Made by a program: the position numbers and the translations under genes. From contig NMRA01000046.1 in the NCBI GenBank assembly GCA_002633005.1, forward strand, positions 182,510 through 246,509: a stretch of DNA of 64,000 nucleotides, in the 5' to 3' direction. This stretch comes from Phoronis australis (lineage: Eukaryota > Phoronida > Phoronidae). Of the stretch, positions 50,769-64,000 are shown piece after piece (positions within the stretch are counted from its first letter, which is position 1; each line of letters opens with the position of its first letter). The notes under the pieces were generated by a model. The model saw only the letters and a program-made list of their open reading frames with translations, was not told where the DNA came from and did no database searches.

Positions 50769-50912
50769 GTTTAGTAACGCTAGGACCTACGCTAACGCTA
50801 GGACCACGCTGAAATCTAGTCAAAGTCACGTATTATAATTCAATACACACGCTAATGTCTCATGTGATGTCGCGAAATCTTGATTTTTAGCGAGGTCCTA
50901 GCGTTACTGAAC
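50769..50912. repeat. Small foldback element
   Basis: GTTTAGTAACGCTAGGACCT at the left is matched by its inverse AGGTCCTAGCGTTACTGAAC at the right with one mismatch. A second internal CGCTAGGACC copy adds to the fold. Probably a MITE of 144 bp. Confidence 0.55.
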
Positions 50913-51602
50913 AGAAAGCGGTAACAATAGTCAAATTAACATTGTCACGAACCTGACAGCAAAAACCACTTCCTTTTCCGGTTTACTTCTCCGATTATCG
51001 AAAAGTCGCATTAATTCGGGAATTAACAAAAAAAAAAGAAATAACGTATTTTGTTTCATTTTAAGTTCAAATATATCAGTTATTTTTCAAAATTTGTCAT
51101 AAACACAAGTTTTTGCAGGTTTATAATATTTTTATGCCCTGATGTTGCAAAGGCTACCCCGTACATCCGCATCTGCACTTACTTGTCTCAGGTCGCTTGA
51201 CGTAATATTCGCAGCAAACGTAAGTAGCAAAAGTTGTTATTTGATGCTTCGGCATTATTTAAGGTTCTGTTAAAATAATCGATGACAGAGAAAACGAGAA
51301 TCGGCTGTCATAGTCTGTGTGCCTAATCTGACTTTTGATCTAATGACCAGAACATGCATACAGTACTGACCTGCTAGCAGTGTGTGGTTCTCCGCCACTT
51401 CGTCCTTGGGCTTGGGCAGGCAATTGAAATCACCCGAGTGTGCCGTAGACACTCTCAGGCGATAGTGCACCTCGATAAAAAGTTACTCATCTCAAAGTAC
51501 AGCGAATTAAATATGCATGCACATATGCGTACATTGAGTTATAATTCAGACATACTCAAGTCCAAGACAATGTAAGTCATAGTTTGTACTAGTCTAGTAG
51601 GC

Positions 51603-51655
51603 AATGACCATCGCTTCTATTGGCCCGACCAGAGGCGATGCAGCTCCTATAGGTA
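51603..51655 (-). repeat. Penelope-like end fragment, inverted
   Basis: Contains the 32-nt hairpin (51609-51640) and the GCAATGACC terminus, in inverted orientation relative to 52523-52740. Confidence 0.65.
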
Positions 51656-52060
51656 GGGAGGACAACGTTTTTTTATTTTTTTTTACAATACCCATGAGTC
51701 ATACATTTTTGAAAAGCCCTTGGTGTGAGAAATAAAATGGTGCAAAAATCAGAAAAATTGGATGAGCGGTTAACGAGAAAATGGCTGATACGCGACGATT
51801 ATGCGTAAAATATCTGCCTTTTTACATAATTTCGTAAAAAATAAAAGAATATACATGTGCTGCATGTAAAAAGATTCGTCTCATTGTGACAAACATGGTG
51901 GTGTGTATTATATAAAATTTGGATCGATTTCTACAGAGATATTGCTGTTTAAATGTGTTGTTAGCATATAGAACAGGCTCATCATATTTGATGAAAACAA
52001 TGAATTACACAGCATAAAAGGTAAAGAGCAAAGACATCACATCAGCTCAGAAATANATTT

Positions 52061-52170
52061 TTGTCGCGGAAAGGTTCACATTGACCATTTCAAAGGCTGG
52101 TTATCGGGCATGATGTGGGCCGTAAAAGTTTCCGCGTTTTTTGTCATTGGTCATTCCAAGCCCTGAAATA
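52061..52170 (-). repeat. Partial copy of the CAGGGCTTGGAATGACC element
   Basis: About 110 bp matching the left end of 31566-32076 in reverse complement with scattered changes. It sits between the two Penelope-like end fragments. One ambiguous base lies at 52056. Confidence 0.65.
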
Positions 52171-52522
52171 GGCCAAAAGATGAGCCATTGCGGTCTTGTC
52201 AATCAAATGTTCGTTTCCAAATTGTCACCACTACTTGTGTTTAATTGGCATTAGTTGAAACTGATTGTATTTAATGAATTATTGTTTGTATTTGATAAAA
52301 ATTAATGCTGTTGATAAGACATTTAATAGTCTTTGTGCACATATTTGACATTGTAATGTTTAACAACACGGCAAATGCACGGCTGGTTCCCGGCACCACG
52401 TACGCAGAGGGCGGGGATTTCAGCTTTCAAAGTTCGCCGGTAGGACCGCAACTTCTGACCTTCGACCTGGTTAAAAGAATGAGGTCATATCTCTTGGTGT
52501 GCGCCGAGTGAAAATGGTGAGT

Positions 52523-52740
52523 TCACGATTTTGGGAACTGAAATAGGGATTGCTCGAAGAAAAAGTTTGATGTACACGTCGAGGTGTTCCTCTATGCGCA
52601 AAAGGTATTTTTAAGAACGAGACTTTGATGTTTTAGTCGGTACGAGGCATAATCCGCCGAAAAGCTTCCGGCGTATGGAGCGCCTATAGGAGCTGCATCG
52701 CCTCTGGTCGGGCCAATAGAGGCGATGGTCATTGCCTAAG
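52523..52740 (+). mobile_element. Penelope-like 3'-end fragment
   Basis: Matches the reverse complement of 21980-22240: the last coding bases after the endonuclease (CACGATTTTGGGAACTGAAA), the untranslated tail, then the 32-nt hairpin (52696-52727) and terminus GGTCATTGCC. The coding body is absent. Confidence 0.7.
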
Positions 52741-54833
52741 TTTGTAGCCGACACGTAGCCCCTTGGTTGGCCGGTTTGGGGCTTCAATACGTCGCATCGC
52801 TTTTTGTACCAATTTCGTCCCGTGTATATTTTAAACGGTTGGTAGGCCAAATCCGGTCACCAATTAAGAGTTTTCACCTTGTCAAAAATACATTCCACAC
52901 TTAAATCTGTCACTTAAAAAAGCACTTATCATAGGGATACCACTGTCGTCAGGCTCCAATGGTCGTCCGTCATCTTTCGTGTGCAGCGCAGCCACACGGG
53001 ACTTGGTGTTCCATTAGGTTTTAACCTCTTGGGTGCCCAAAGAGGTTAGTACCTAAAACAAGCAAGTTAAGAGGGGTGTATACACTGGTCAAATCTCCAA
53101 ATTCCTATCTATAATAAGTATAAAGGGGTTTTAACTAGTTAGAAATGACTCTGAAAGTGACAAAAATCGATGAAAAAAGTTTTTATTGTACTTTGTTTTT
53201 TTAATTTAAAATATTTTAATTTTCAAAACATCAATTTTACCTCGGAATTTTTTTCAAAATCCAAAGGGATTATCATCAACTGTTTCCAATATTCTGCTTA
53301 TCCATACCAAATATATGTACAAAATAATTATGATCTTGATTTTGTAGCATTTTTGCACGCAAGTTGTGGCAAGCACGCCACTTTCTGTCATTTGGTCACT
53401 TTCCGTCTAATTACTAAAAATCTGGTCCATGTATCAAAAAATCCTGGCACACAATTTTACTTCAGTTCTAGAGGATTTCAAATCCGCAAATTTCGTAAAA
53501 ATTGACTCATGTTTTGCGGAAAAATAGGCCCGAGAATCTTGCCAGACTCAACCCTGAAATCACGAGCCGAGAAAAATGGCTTTGAAGTTAAGCGGGCATC
53601 AATTGCCACTCGAGGTCAAAATTTGTTCAGGATGAGAGACACATAATTGAACTTTACTCAGTGATGTCACCCGCTGTCCCAAATCTCGGAATACTCCCCC
53701 GAAACCGCAAACGTCACGCACGGCCACTACCTAAGTTAAGTTTCCGAACGGCTTGGCAGATTTTTAGAGGGAGTATGCGCCACAGGTCATGCTGCCAATG
53801 AAACTCCTTAGAAGGCAACGAGATGAACTCGGTCAATCCCAATGGGCCGGTGGCACCAAAAGTAACCAATAATATTCATCTAAGTGAGAAATACACAAAC
53901 AAAAACCAATGAGAGCCGTCAAAAGCAGTTTCATGCAAATGTTTGTTGAGACTGGTATCTGTAGAGCCTGTGTTGTGGGGCCCACGGAATATTAAAAAAT
54001 GTGCTATGAAAACCAAAATTCTGGCCTCCCAGAAGACGGCCGTTGCATACACTGCTGCGCAACGGTGCCTTTGCTGACAACATATACTTTGCGGAACTAA
54101 CCACCGAGCCTTAATTATTTTCAATGGGTAATATGATCAGTTGTCCGCCGAACACAAAAAGGTTACTACAAAAGCGAATAGGCCTAACGTAACGATCAGC
54201 GACTTTCGTGCCGGACTGCACGGATTAGGCATATAGGTAGCACTGGGCCTTTGTTTAAATTCAGTTGACTATGACTAGTTGTCCGAGATGAATTGAAAAG
54301 ATTATTTACACACCACGATAGCCTACACCATAAATAGACTAGCGGCCCGGTCTGCCGCTTGAGTGAGACTGGCCATTAGGCTGTCCACGACTGACCGCTT
54401 GCAACGTAGCCTTTATTCAGTTTCAATGGGATATACCAGTTGCTGTCAAGCGTAATTTAAACCAGTGAAGACCTTATAACGACGACGACGCCTTTTTTAC
54501 AAAGTAGTCCCTATATTTTTAAACTGGTTGCGGGATTTTTAAACAGGATGCTGGACTTTTAAACAGGACGCGCGCTCGGCCAAACAGGATGCTGCGACAC
54601 GTTAAAAGTGGTTGTGGAGAACACTGGTATGGAGAACACTAACATGTCCGCACTGGTCCTTTTCATAATGTTCTATTTAGGAAAGATGTTTGCCTTCAGA
54701 AAAAACAAATGATTAACATTCCAAGGTTATATTACAACCTTTATATGTTCGAGGGGATTTCAGCCAACATGCACACTCTGAATCAACCACTAATCAGGCT
54801 TGCACTTTAATTTGTATGGTTTGTGTATTTTAG
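52741..54833. other. Intergenic, upstream of VDAC
   Basis: No supported exon. A 5' untranslated exon of VDAC is expected here, because the VDAC start codon is preceded by an acceptor site, but I cannot place it. Confidence 0.4.
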
Positions 54834-54841
54834 CATCCACA

Positions 54842-57800
54842 ATGTCAATCCCACCAAGTTACGGTGATCTTGGCAAATCAGCCAGAGATGTGTTCAATAA
54901 AGGATACAGTAAGTGAGAGACTCAATTTACTTGATTTAAATTTAAAATACTTAGGAATTTGCAAATTTCATGGGTTCATTCTTGGTGCGTGCTTCCTAAT
55001 AACTAATGTCCAGTAGTTTGGAAGCCTGCCTTCTCAGAGGAAATTTCCAGTATGCCAAGATTTAATGTAATCAGTGTATTGTCATTATCACGGTCTCATT
55101 TGGAAAAAATTGATTTTTACTTGTGTTCTTATTCTGCAATAAGTTGATGTTAGTAAAAACAAATAAATGGGATGTATTGCTGTTTTTTTTAGATTTTGGT
55201 GTTTGGAAACTGGAGTGTAAAACAAAGACCAACACCGGAGTTGAGTTCAAAACTGAGGGACAATCAAATACAGACTCTGGCAAAGTTTTTGCCAACTTAG
55301 AAACAAAATACAAATGTGCTGATTATGGTGAGTATGAAAGTGTTTCTGCCCATCAAATGAGTTTGTGTTATCATCATTGCTTGTTTGTTGTCCATAGTTC
55401 CATCTGCCCAACTGTGTGGTTGTGTACCAAGTATGAAGAAAACTGTGAGTCTGCAGTTGGTCATGACTTTTGTTTTCATAGCCAGATGATTACATTAGCC
55501 ATCTGCTGCGATATTTCAGGTCTCACATTCACTGAGAAGTGGTCCACTGACAACATTCTGGGCACTGAGATCACAATTGAAGATCAGTTGGCTAAGGGAC
55601 TCAAGTTGGCATTTGATACTACGTTTCAACCAGCAACTGGGTAATTAGAATAATTCTCTGCAGATTGTCCTCTGAATGAAGTAAATCACTAGGATGCATT
55701 CACTTCATTGGCTTAACACAGTTACTGGATTTTGTCATCTTTGCTAGTGTCAGGCAGGATAGTGACCAGATGTCATATAAATCTTGAAGGTTACATAGGA
55801 CCCTACACAAATGTCTAATTTGGCTAACTTTGGGACGTCGGTGTCTCAGCAATGTCTGGTCAGATTCATGTAAAACTTTGTGCTCTGCCAAAGAATGCCA
55901 ACTTTGCACTTATCCATATTTTATGTTCTTAAGGACTTCAAAAATGACTCCGTACAGACTTTCAAATTTTAAGGATTTTGAGCCTCCATTTCTTATCAAA
56001 CAATTAACTGAAAGAAAAATTGTCTTTGATTTTGTCAGAGTTATATGTGATCAGTGAAGATCCCAACAAAAAACACCAGACAATGATGGAAATAGTCAAG
56101 AGGGCAAGATCTGACGTTGTAATTTGCTTGTGGGGGTTTCGCTTTTGTGATTGGTCAATTGCAGTTGGTTTGGGAATGACTGGCCAATGAAAAACATGCT
56201 TATACTTGGCTTTACATTGTCATGCCTTTAGTACTAAGAACCTTTGCACATACAATATCAGCGTGGATCAGTAGTTTCAAAGACATATTGAGAGTTGCTG
56301 GGCCATGGTCCTTTGGGGAGATAGTAACTGTTCTGAAATGCCAAAACGTTGCAAAGTGGTTTTTTAGATGAACACTGTTTTGAAATTTTTTTGATGTGTA
56401 CCACACCATCTTTTGATTGAAATTTAAACTTTCTGAAAACACGTGTAATCATAGCAAGTTTATACATGCAAATTACGTATTTTTAACATGAAATTAATTA
56501 ATCATTTGGCAGCCCAACACTGTTTTCTACAATGCTGTTCATAAATTGTTTTAAAATGGTTCTTTTTTGGAGCTGTTAAAAATGGACTTAATGATTTTCA
56601 CAAAATGAAAAAGTTCCAAAAAATGAAACAGTCATTGAGAAAACTACAGCAGCATTTTTGATATTTCATCTTTTAGCATTTATATTAAATGATCATGTTA
56701 TTGATACCTCTTGTAGTATCAATGTACCTTTCTTTTTTTCTAAGAAGAGTTTTCAGGTTTCAGAAAATATATACTGTTACCGAGTTAAAATTTATAGTTT
56801 TGTAAACTCTTGGCTAAGCACATGTATCCGGAGTTGTCAGTAAGGTCCTACATAAGGGCTGTTCCAGCAAAATCTGTATTTGAAATAAAAATTTATACGA
56901 GTGGTCCTTCTTGAAAGAAGTATATCATTAAAGCTGGTTGTGTTTTTTTTTTGCCAAAAATTCACTTTGCAGAGACCCATAAGTATCCAAAAACAACAAA
57001 ACAAGCCCATGTTGTTAGTGTACACTGTACCTCTACTCAAGTCATGGGCAACTTGATTAGGGACACATGTTTTACAGTCATATTGGAATTACTGAAACAC
57101 TAGACTAGTTTAGAATTTCTGCAACACTAGACTAGTTCCAATATTCACTTGGCGTAGCGGCGTGAAGGTAGTCGTAGAAACACTTTGAGATGCATAGATT
57201 CATGAAATGGAAAAAATCATATTGAAATTACAGACACCTGGTAGACTGAGACACCTGGTGGCTGCCTAATGTATTGCTTACAGGTGTGTTTGAAAAGCAA
57301 GTTTCTGGTAACTGACATGAGTTGTGATCTCACATGAAAATTTTCTGCGCCAACAAAAACTTGTGGTTGAATATAGTTGTCACCCCGTCCATTTGTCCAT
57401 CTGTTGATCCGTCTGTTAATCATTTCTTTTCCATCAATTATCTCGAGTACCACTTTGTGTATCATGAAGTAATTTGGTTAGAGGTACTTGGCAGGGAAGC
57501 GCCAGCACCAGACAGTTTTCTGAGTGAATTGGCTACCGTGGTACCTCATGTTGGCCATTTTAGTTTTCATCAAGCCATTCCCTTTGCATCCACTATCTTT
57601 AAACTGCTTAAGGGATTATGATGACATTTAGCACAAAAAGAGATGGCGAGGAAGCACTGAAACCAGCCAATTTTTGGACAGATTTGGCTACTGTAGCACT
57701 CCTGTTGGCCTGACAAGACAGGTTAATTATCACAAAAATCGCTAGGCACAACTGTATGCAATTTTGCTCAAGAGATATATGACATGGATGTATACGCTGA

Positions 57801-60800
57801 TTGCGTCACTTTTCATTTTGATTCGACCACCCTCTTGGTCGCTTTAGTTATCAACTACATCCAACAAGACTGTTAGTTATCCATTGATCATCTAAGCACT
57901 TGACAGATCATGATGTGTGTCCTAGAGGCAATTTGTTTACAAGTGTTCCTCCCTCTTGATGAAATTTTGAAATAATGAGCACCCCTAGCATCTACCATTT
58001 GCATTGCATCCGAATGGCGCGTACCGATATTCGTTTTCATTAATCGCTATTCGTTGTGAAGCATATGTGAATTTTTATTCCTTTCGTGGTAGAGCTGATG
58101 TGTCTACTGGACCATTGTTGGCTCGTGAAAGACTGATAATAATTAAAAATTGTGGGTGGATGCATTTTATATTTCAACCTAATTAAAAATTATGGGTGGT
58201 GGGTTGGAGAAATAAATATGGGCGGTGGGTAAAAATGAAAGCGCCTTCCACCCTCCAATACAGCTTTTACTGGAACAGTCCTAACCGTAACTGGTCTGCA
58301 GTTACTGTAGATCCTTATACTTTGGCCATTTGTTCGAAAATGAATATCTCACAAAACATTTTTGAAGAAGTTATCCCAGGATAGAAACACAAGTGTGTTT
58401 TACATTGGTCATGAAAATGTTCAGGGATTTACTCAAGTGTTATGAATAGCTGCTTGTAAATTATGACTGTGCAGCTTCAGATTCATATGCCTAAGTGCAT
58501 GCACAATACGAGAATTATGAACACTGTTTAATTCCTTTTAACCACTACAGGAAAAAGAGTGGTACGATCAAGACCAGCTATAAGCGGGAGTATGTCAACA
58601 CCAGCTGTGATGTGGACTTTGATTTTGCTGGTCCGACAGTAAATGGTGCTCTCACTCTAGGGTAAGTTTTTTGTTTTCACCGAGGGTTCTGTTCATGCTG
58701 TGGGGATTGTTTGGCTTTTCTCACTATTGTGTGCTGCTATTGCATGGTGACCACCAATTTTGGGTGAAATCGCGGAAACGTTGCTAAGAATGTTTCCTGA
58801 AAAATTTTACCATACTGCAGAATGAGGACTTTCTAACTTTTAAAAAGCTCTGCCAATGATAACATGTTGCAATGACTTAACTTAAATAATTGCCCAGGCA
58901 GCATAATATCTATGGAATTCAAACAACACTTGTGGGAAGGTCTGCCTCCACCATATTTGACTATATTAAACCTTCGTATTGTAAATTGTAGGTACAATGG
59001 ATGGTTAGCTGGTTACCAGATGGCATTTGATACATCAAAGTCCAAGCTATCCAAGAACAACTTTGCTGTGGGTTATGATGGCGGTGACTTTACACTGCAC
59101 ACCAGTGTGTGAGTATTCATCATCTACAAGATGCTATTGACAAATTGTTGGTTCTCTCATTTTCAACACGTTCGCCATTTGCCTAGTCGTGCTTGTCGTG
59201 TCAACTGTTATTTGATTATTTAAGTAGTTCTGAGATCTCTTGTTATTCCCTTGCCAGAGGCAAATGGGAAGTAGTATTATTGATGGAGTCCTTGCAGAGA
59301 ATGATATTCAGGGGTGTGTAATTCCTTAATTTTTCATGCTATTCTTACCTAACTTGGAAAAATCTGCTTGCGAAGTGCCATAGCCCATATCATTGGTATG
59401 TTGGGATTCAACAATATTTTCCTAAATTTTCTTGATTTTCACTCATCCATGTTGAGAAATGTGCTTCTGTGTGCAACTTTTACCTTTCTCATGAAACTTG
59501 CATTAAGTTTACCAAAAAAATCCTTACAAAGTGGCGTAGTGCAAAATGTCAACAATTCGACTCTTATTTTCATGAATTTTGTTCTGTTCTTGGTGTCCGT
59601 GGATCTATGTTGGCAAATGTTCATCAATGCACAGCTCATCAAAAAAGGGGTTTTGGTTGACGTCACTTTCAAAAAAAGTATGCTTACAAGGTGCCATAGC
59701 ACCTATAGTCGCATTTTGCATTCTCCCTTGTTTTACGAATAATATCCAGTTCGTGATTTTCGCACATCTGTCCATTAGAAGGAAGTGGTCTGTACACTGC
59801 CCCCTACAGGACTTTAGCTCATGGATATTGTTGTCAGTTTAGCATTTATTTTTGGCATCTGTTTTCTACAAGGTTCTCCCTTGGCAAAATCTAATCATTG
59901 TGGAAATTTGTTCATTTAGTTCTTTCATCCATATTACTTTCACTTGCTGAGCTTGCTGCGGTTATTTTTACTACAAAAGAATGAAAATAAATACCATTAC
60001 GATGCAACATTTCGACCATTTGCATTGTAAAGCAGGCAAAACGGGGTTTTAAAACATGGCTCGATTTTCAAACACGATGGAGAACTTATCAAAAATGGTG
60101 CAGCACAATGTTTCAATACATTTAGGGAGAATATCAAAAATCCTTGGAAAATCACCATGGTGATAATGGTTTTCTATTGAGGTGACCATGACTTGCATTG
60201 GCCATTGTATGGATCCATCAGCTGTAGTGCTCTTAGAGGTTAGCGTAGTTTTCTTTGTGTCAATCCAGTTATCTACCAGGACAGCATTTGCCTATCTTGG
60301 ATGACTAGCCGTGCTCCCCGTAGATCCAATTTTGAAGTCACTCGTTTTGGTCACACTATTGCACGGAAATAAGAACCTCTTTCAATTTTGTCATCTGGTT
60401 TTGCTCATGAGAGGTGCTTATCAACACTGCGTTGCTCTTGGGTGTTTTAGAAAAATAACTAGTGGGAAATGAGATGTGTTTCTTGGATAACTTAAGCAAA
60501 GTGAAAACACACTATGAGCAGTAACCTTTGTGAAGTGAAACAGTGGATGAGCACGGGCATTGCTTATTATGCACCCACGTATTTATACGTGGACACATTA
60601 CGCTGTCATCTCTGTCTGTCTGTCTGTCCGTCGTTCACTGCTCTATCTCCAAAACCGGTTGACGTATGTTCATGAAATTTTGCAAATGTGTTCCTTTCAT
60701 GGATGGGACGGCGTGAGCGAAGTTACGGATGGATTCAACTACCGGCGTGTCCCTAGTGGCAATTTTAGTTTTTAACGTTTACCTCCGTATCTTCAAAGCT

Positions 60801-62900
60801 CCTCAACATATTTTCACAAAATTTGGTGTATAGGCATCTATTAGTGAGGCGACGGTGTTCTCCCGTTTTCGCGTCCACTCCTCTGTCAACCAAACCACTC
60901 TAAGCATGATTGTGAAAATTGGCATGTATGTTATTACTATGAAAAGGATGGTTGGCGATGATTTTCTGATGACTTCGACTACTCTGGCTCCTCCTAGTGG
61001 CAGTTTTGTTGTTTTTTCGCCTATGGCTTTATCTCCTAAACTGTTTGCAAGATCATTACTAAATTTAGTTAGTGCTTTTATATGATGATGACAACGGACG
61101 ACGACGATTTTCGGACAGATCTGACTACTGGTGTGCCACCTAGTGGCAATTTTATTTTTTACGTTTACCTCTGTATCTTCAAGGGTCCTCAACGTATTTT
61201 CATAAAGTTTGGTGTACAGGCTTCTGTTAGTGAGGTGATGCTACCTTTCTGTTTTCAGATGGATTAGACCTAGTTTGGGCCACGATGGCAACTTTGACTA
61301 CTGTGGCACCTCCTAGTGGTAGTTTAGTTTTGTTTTGTGCCCATAGCTGTATCTCCTAAACCCACTGCAAGATCTTTATTAAATTTAATTTGTAAGTGTA
61401 TTTATATGAAGCTAACAACAGACAACTTTCAGGCAATTTCATTTCTCTTTTCCTTTATTTCTCTGGAGTTCCGTGATGGATTTCTATGAAATTTGGTGTA
61501 TAGCTTTCTATTAAAGAAGTAATGACATATTTCCATTTTCGGATGGATTGTAGGTTTTTGCGCCATCTAGTGGCCATTTTTATGACACAAATAAACAACC
61601 CTAAAAGCACACCATTTGTGATGCATTCGTGGCCGCATTTCAACGCTCTGCGTTGCTTTTGTAGTGTAATGCAGACAAGTGATACTGGAATGAACTACTA
61701 AATCATTGGTTGTGTTTATCCTTATCACCACTAGCGTCTGTATGTGTATTTACAGCAATGATGCTCAGGAGTTTGGAGGTTCAATCTATCACAAAGTAAA
61801 CAGCCAGCTAGAGACTGGTGTCCAGCTGTCATGGACTGCTGGAAGCAACGCCACCAAGTTTGGTCTGGGCGCCAAGTATGTTGTCAATGACGATACGACT
61901 GTTAGAGCAAGGGTGTTCAACTCCAGTCAAGTTGGTCTTGGATACACTCAGCAACTAAGAAGTGGTAAGGACTTATTTTTGAGCTGTAACTGAAGTTAAC
62001 AGTCATGTGTTCCTATTTGAGAAATGGATACATGTATCTATGTATTTAGACACAGCCACAACTGGTGACTTATACTGTTTTTGCAATAGTCTGAGTGAAC
62101 GTTGACTTAACAAGTGGCATGTGAAGTACAATCTACAATAAATTAATATTGAATGAAACCTTTGGATGTTTATTTTCTTCTAAAATTTGTCTTGAACTGA
62201 GAATGTCTTTCCAGTTCCAGAAATTTTGTCACACCAATATGTGTTCCAATTGTTACTACATTGATTGTTGCTGCAATTACAATTTGTGTACTGTGGGCAT
62301 CACTTGCCAATTCCTTATGAATGTTATGTACCGTACTAAATCCAACTGATAGCTGTTTCTCAATTTTGTGTTGCCTAATTGGCCACTTTTGTCCAAAACA
62401 TGACATGCGATTGTTTTGTATGTTTGAGGTCTCTTGAATTCTTTCTTCTCAGTGAGGTTGCCAAATGCTTTAGATCACACAAGTACACTAGCGCCAGCCA
62501 TCTGTGTAAAGGTGTAAAATTTGCATATTTGGGTGCTTGAAAAATGAAGGGTGGATATGAAAGCACAATTGGAAGATTCTATTTGCACCAAACGAGACTT
62601 CCAGTCTTTGTGTCAGCAGATGTGCGTGTTGGAACATAACTGTCTCGCTTGTCAAATGGGGCCTAGTGAGTGATCATAACAATCTTCAAGATATGGGTCC
62701 GGAGATGTTTCAGTGCGTGTAACATTGACAGTGTCGTGTAATATCTGCTGTCGATTCATTATGCTCTGTTTGATTGCCTTTCTGACATCAATTTGCCTTG
62801 TATTGCAGGTGTTAGTCTGACACTGTCGGCACTGATTGATGCAAAGAACTTCAATGCTGGTGGTCACAAACTCGGTCTTGGTCTTGACATCCAAGCATAA
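54842..62900 (+). CDS. VDAC: Voltage-dependent anion channel (mitochondrial porin)
   Basis: Seven coding exons splice in frame: 54842-54908, 55193-55327, 55520-55640, 58551-58661, 58992-59108, 61756-61964 and 62809-62900. They give 283 residues, the same length as human VDAC1. The N-terminal helix region [19 protein letters not shown] is conserved. Glu73 in FTEKW, the membrane-facing glutamate of VDAC1, sits at the same number. A GLK motif follows at 94-96, then GLGYTQ and the C-terminal strand ending LGLGLDIQA. The protein is a 19-strand beta-barrel in the mitochondrial outer membrane that passes ATP, ADP and other metabolites, and it binds hexokinase. The exon before the ATG starts at an acceptor (TTTTAG ending 54833), so a leader exon lies upstream. 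Introns contain repeats, the largest in intron 5. No frame breaks. A candidate AATAAA lies at 63365. Confidence 0.95.
57334..57740 (+). repeat. Probable dispersed repeat in VDAC intron 3
   Basis: A GTCCATTTGTCCATCTG-type run of short CCATCTG/CCGTCTG words followed by CTCGAGTACC and TTTGGTTAGAGG resembles the start of the 60.56-kb repeat (TCTGTCTGTCTGTCCGTC). I cannot fix the ends. Confidence 0.35.
60560..61665 (+). repeat. ~1.1-kb dispersed repeat, copy 2
   Basis: Same family as 46690-47900, inverted. It starts near TTATGCACCCACGTATTTAT, followed by TCTG repeats, and ends in GCATTTCAACGCTCTGCGTTG. The word CTAGTGGCA/GTAGTTT recurs at about 60755, 60995, 61140, 61312 and 61568, showing an internal tandem structure. 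It lies in VDAC intron 5. Confidence 0.7.
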
Positions 62901-63364
62901 GTGTGAACTAAAGAACAGTAGTAAAAACCGCGGTTGTATTATAGTATGATAATATATTCTGAATGTGTTGTTATTAGCTTATAAATAATGCTTGTAAGCT
63001 CGTTTTGTGCATGTGTAACAACAGATGAAACTTTTAGCACAGCAATTTTCCATCAGTCATGTGACCTGTAGACCTGGATGTTATTCACTGTGGCGTTATT
63101 TAATGCGTGACATTCGGTTGAAATAGTTGTAATGAGATTCGTTTATTTTGTTTTCTGGCCTTGGTGCCCCCTGTCCTGGCAGGGTGGCATGCAAGAACAT
63201 CTTCAAATTGTGTCGGATGTAATTGATTGTGAAGTAATTTTTGAGATTGGGATTGTGTCACGAGTGGTGCTCGACCGTTTCATTTACCTCCTCAGTACTA
63301 ATCAGTTGCAGCAATTTCTTAGGTTTTTGCTACTTGTGGATTATGTTTGGGTGTATATACCAGA

Positions 63365-63370
63365 AATAAA
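63365..63370 (+). terminator. Candidate VDAC polyadenylation signal
   Basis: AATAAA, 465 bases after the stop, on the coding strand. Confidence 0.45.
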
Positions 63371-64000
63371 TTGAGTTGAACAGAATCTGGATCGTTATAT
63401 TGCATCATGTCAATTAATGTTTATTAACCTTAAGAGATGGAGTAAAATATAAAGACATCCACGAGGTAAATATGAGGGGCTTAACACAGGCGGGTTAATC
63501 ATATCGCTGACGGGGCTTATAAGCTATGGGGCCTGGGAATGCCACCGCGACTCGATGGGCGTAAAGAGTTCCCAGTCAATAATTGGGCTTGTGTACTTGT
63601 GACGTACTACGTTGTTCAAAATTGTTACACGGGGAAAAGGGGTTTTGTTGTACATTACACAGAGGTTATGGCGTTGAAATCATCGGTCAAGAGTTCGCAC
63701 GCATCCTACTATGTTCAGCTAATGCGAAATGTGCATATTCATGGGGGCAAAAACCATGTCTGGTTATACAGAAAGTGCTAAATAAGTTGACAATGACTGG
63801 ATTTTGTAGTAATTCAAGGAATATCACTGCATCCCTAAAACGTCCACAATAGAGCGCTCATTCACTATCAGATGTAATGTGCATGAACAGATTAGAAAAC
63901 TTAATGGCTTTTCAGAAAAATATGCTCAAAAAGTCGGGACTTAACTTCAACCGTACAAATTTTCCCAATAATTCGAACTTAAAAACTGAATTGATGCTTC

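Noticed and set aside
52305-52511. Short plus-strand protein between the Penelope-like ends
   Set aside because: No recognisable family, no splice context, and it lies in repeat-derived sequence.
55123-55644. Single 173-residue frame covering VDAC exons 2 and 3 without splicing
   Set aside because: The intron between them (55328-55519) is in frame by chance; GTGAGT/TTTCAG sites and family alignment show it is removed.

Overview
This is about 64 kb of draft genomic DNA from an animal, most likely a marine invertebrate. The genes are split by GT-AG introns. The proteins (VDAC, SAMD8/SMSr, germ cell-less, a prokineticin-like peptide) are metazoan families. The intergenic DNA is AT-rich and full of Kolobok, Penelope-like, SINE and MITE-type repeats. 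One 613-base run of N and two single Ns mark it as a draft assembly. The species cannot be fixed from the sequence alone; a lophotrochozoan, hemichordate, echinoderm or cephalochordate would all fit.

Layout. 1-9.9 kb: an unrecognised minus-strand gene (three phase-compatible exons, 2948-7177), with a TTAA-flanked THAP transposon (3952-5638) in its last intron. 10-25 kb: repeat-rich and gene-poor, with a duplicated block at 10.7-11.9 kb, two more THAP/Kolobok fragments and a decayed Penelope-like element. 25.2-25.4 kb: a tRNA-derived SINE with a 14-bp target duplication. 25.7-35.7 kb: a complete 12-exon germ cell-less (GMCL1) gene on the minus strand. 37.4-39.5 kb: a small secreted ten-cysteine protein gene on the plus strand, divergent from GMCL1, with the prokineticin/astakine cysteine spacing. 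43.7-46.1 kb: SAMD8 (sphingomyelin synthase-related) on the minus strand, four coding exons. 46.7-54.8 kb: repeats, including an inverted pair of Penelope-like ends. 54.8-62.9 kb: a complete seven-exon VDAC gene on the plus strand.

The recognisable genes are unrelated housekeeping or signalling genes; nothing suggests an operon or a shared pathway. The most unusual object is the THAP transposon. It carries a THAP zinc-finger ORF reading inward from its left end. On the opposite strand, reading inward from its right end, it carries an ORF with the cysteine signature of the P2X7 C-terminal 'ballast' domain. The second most interesting is the short, TATA-driven prokineticin-like gene.
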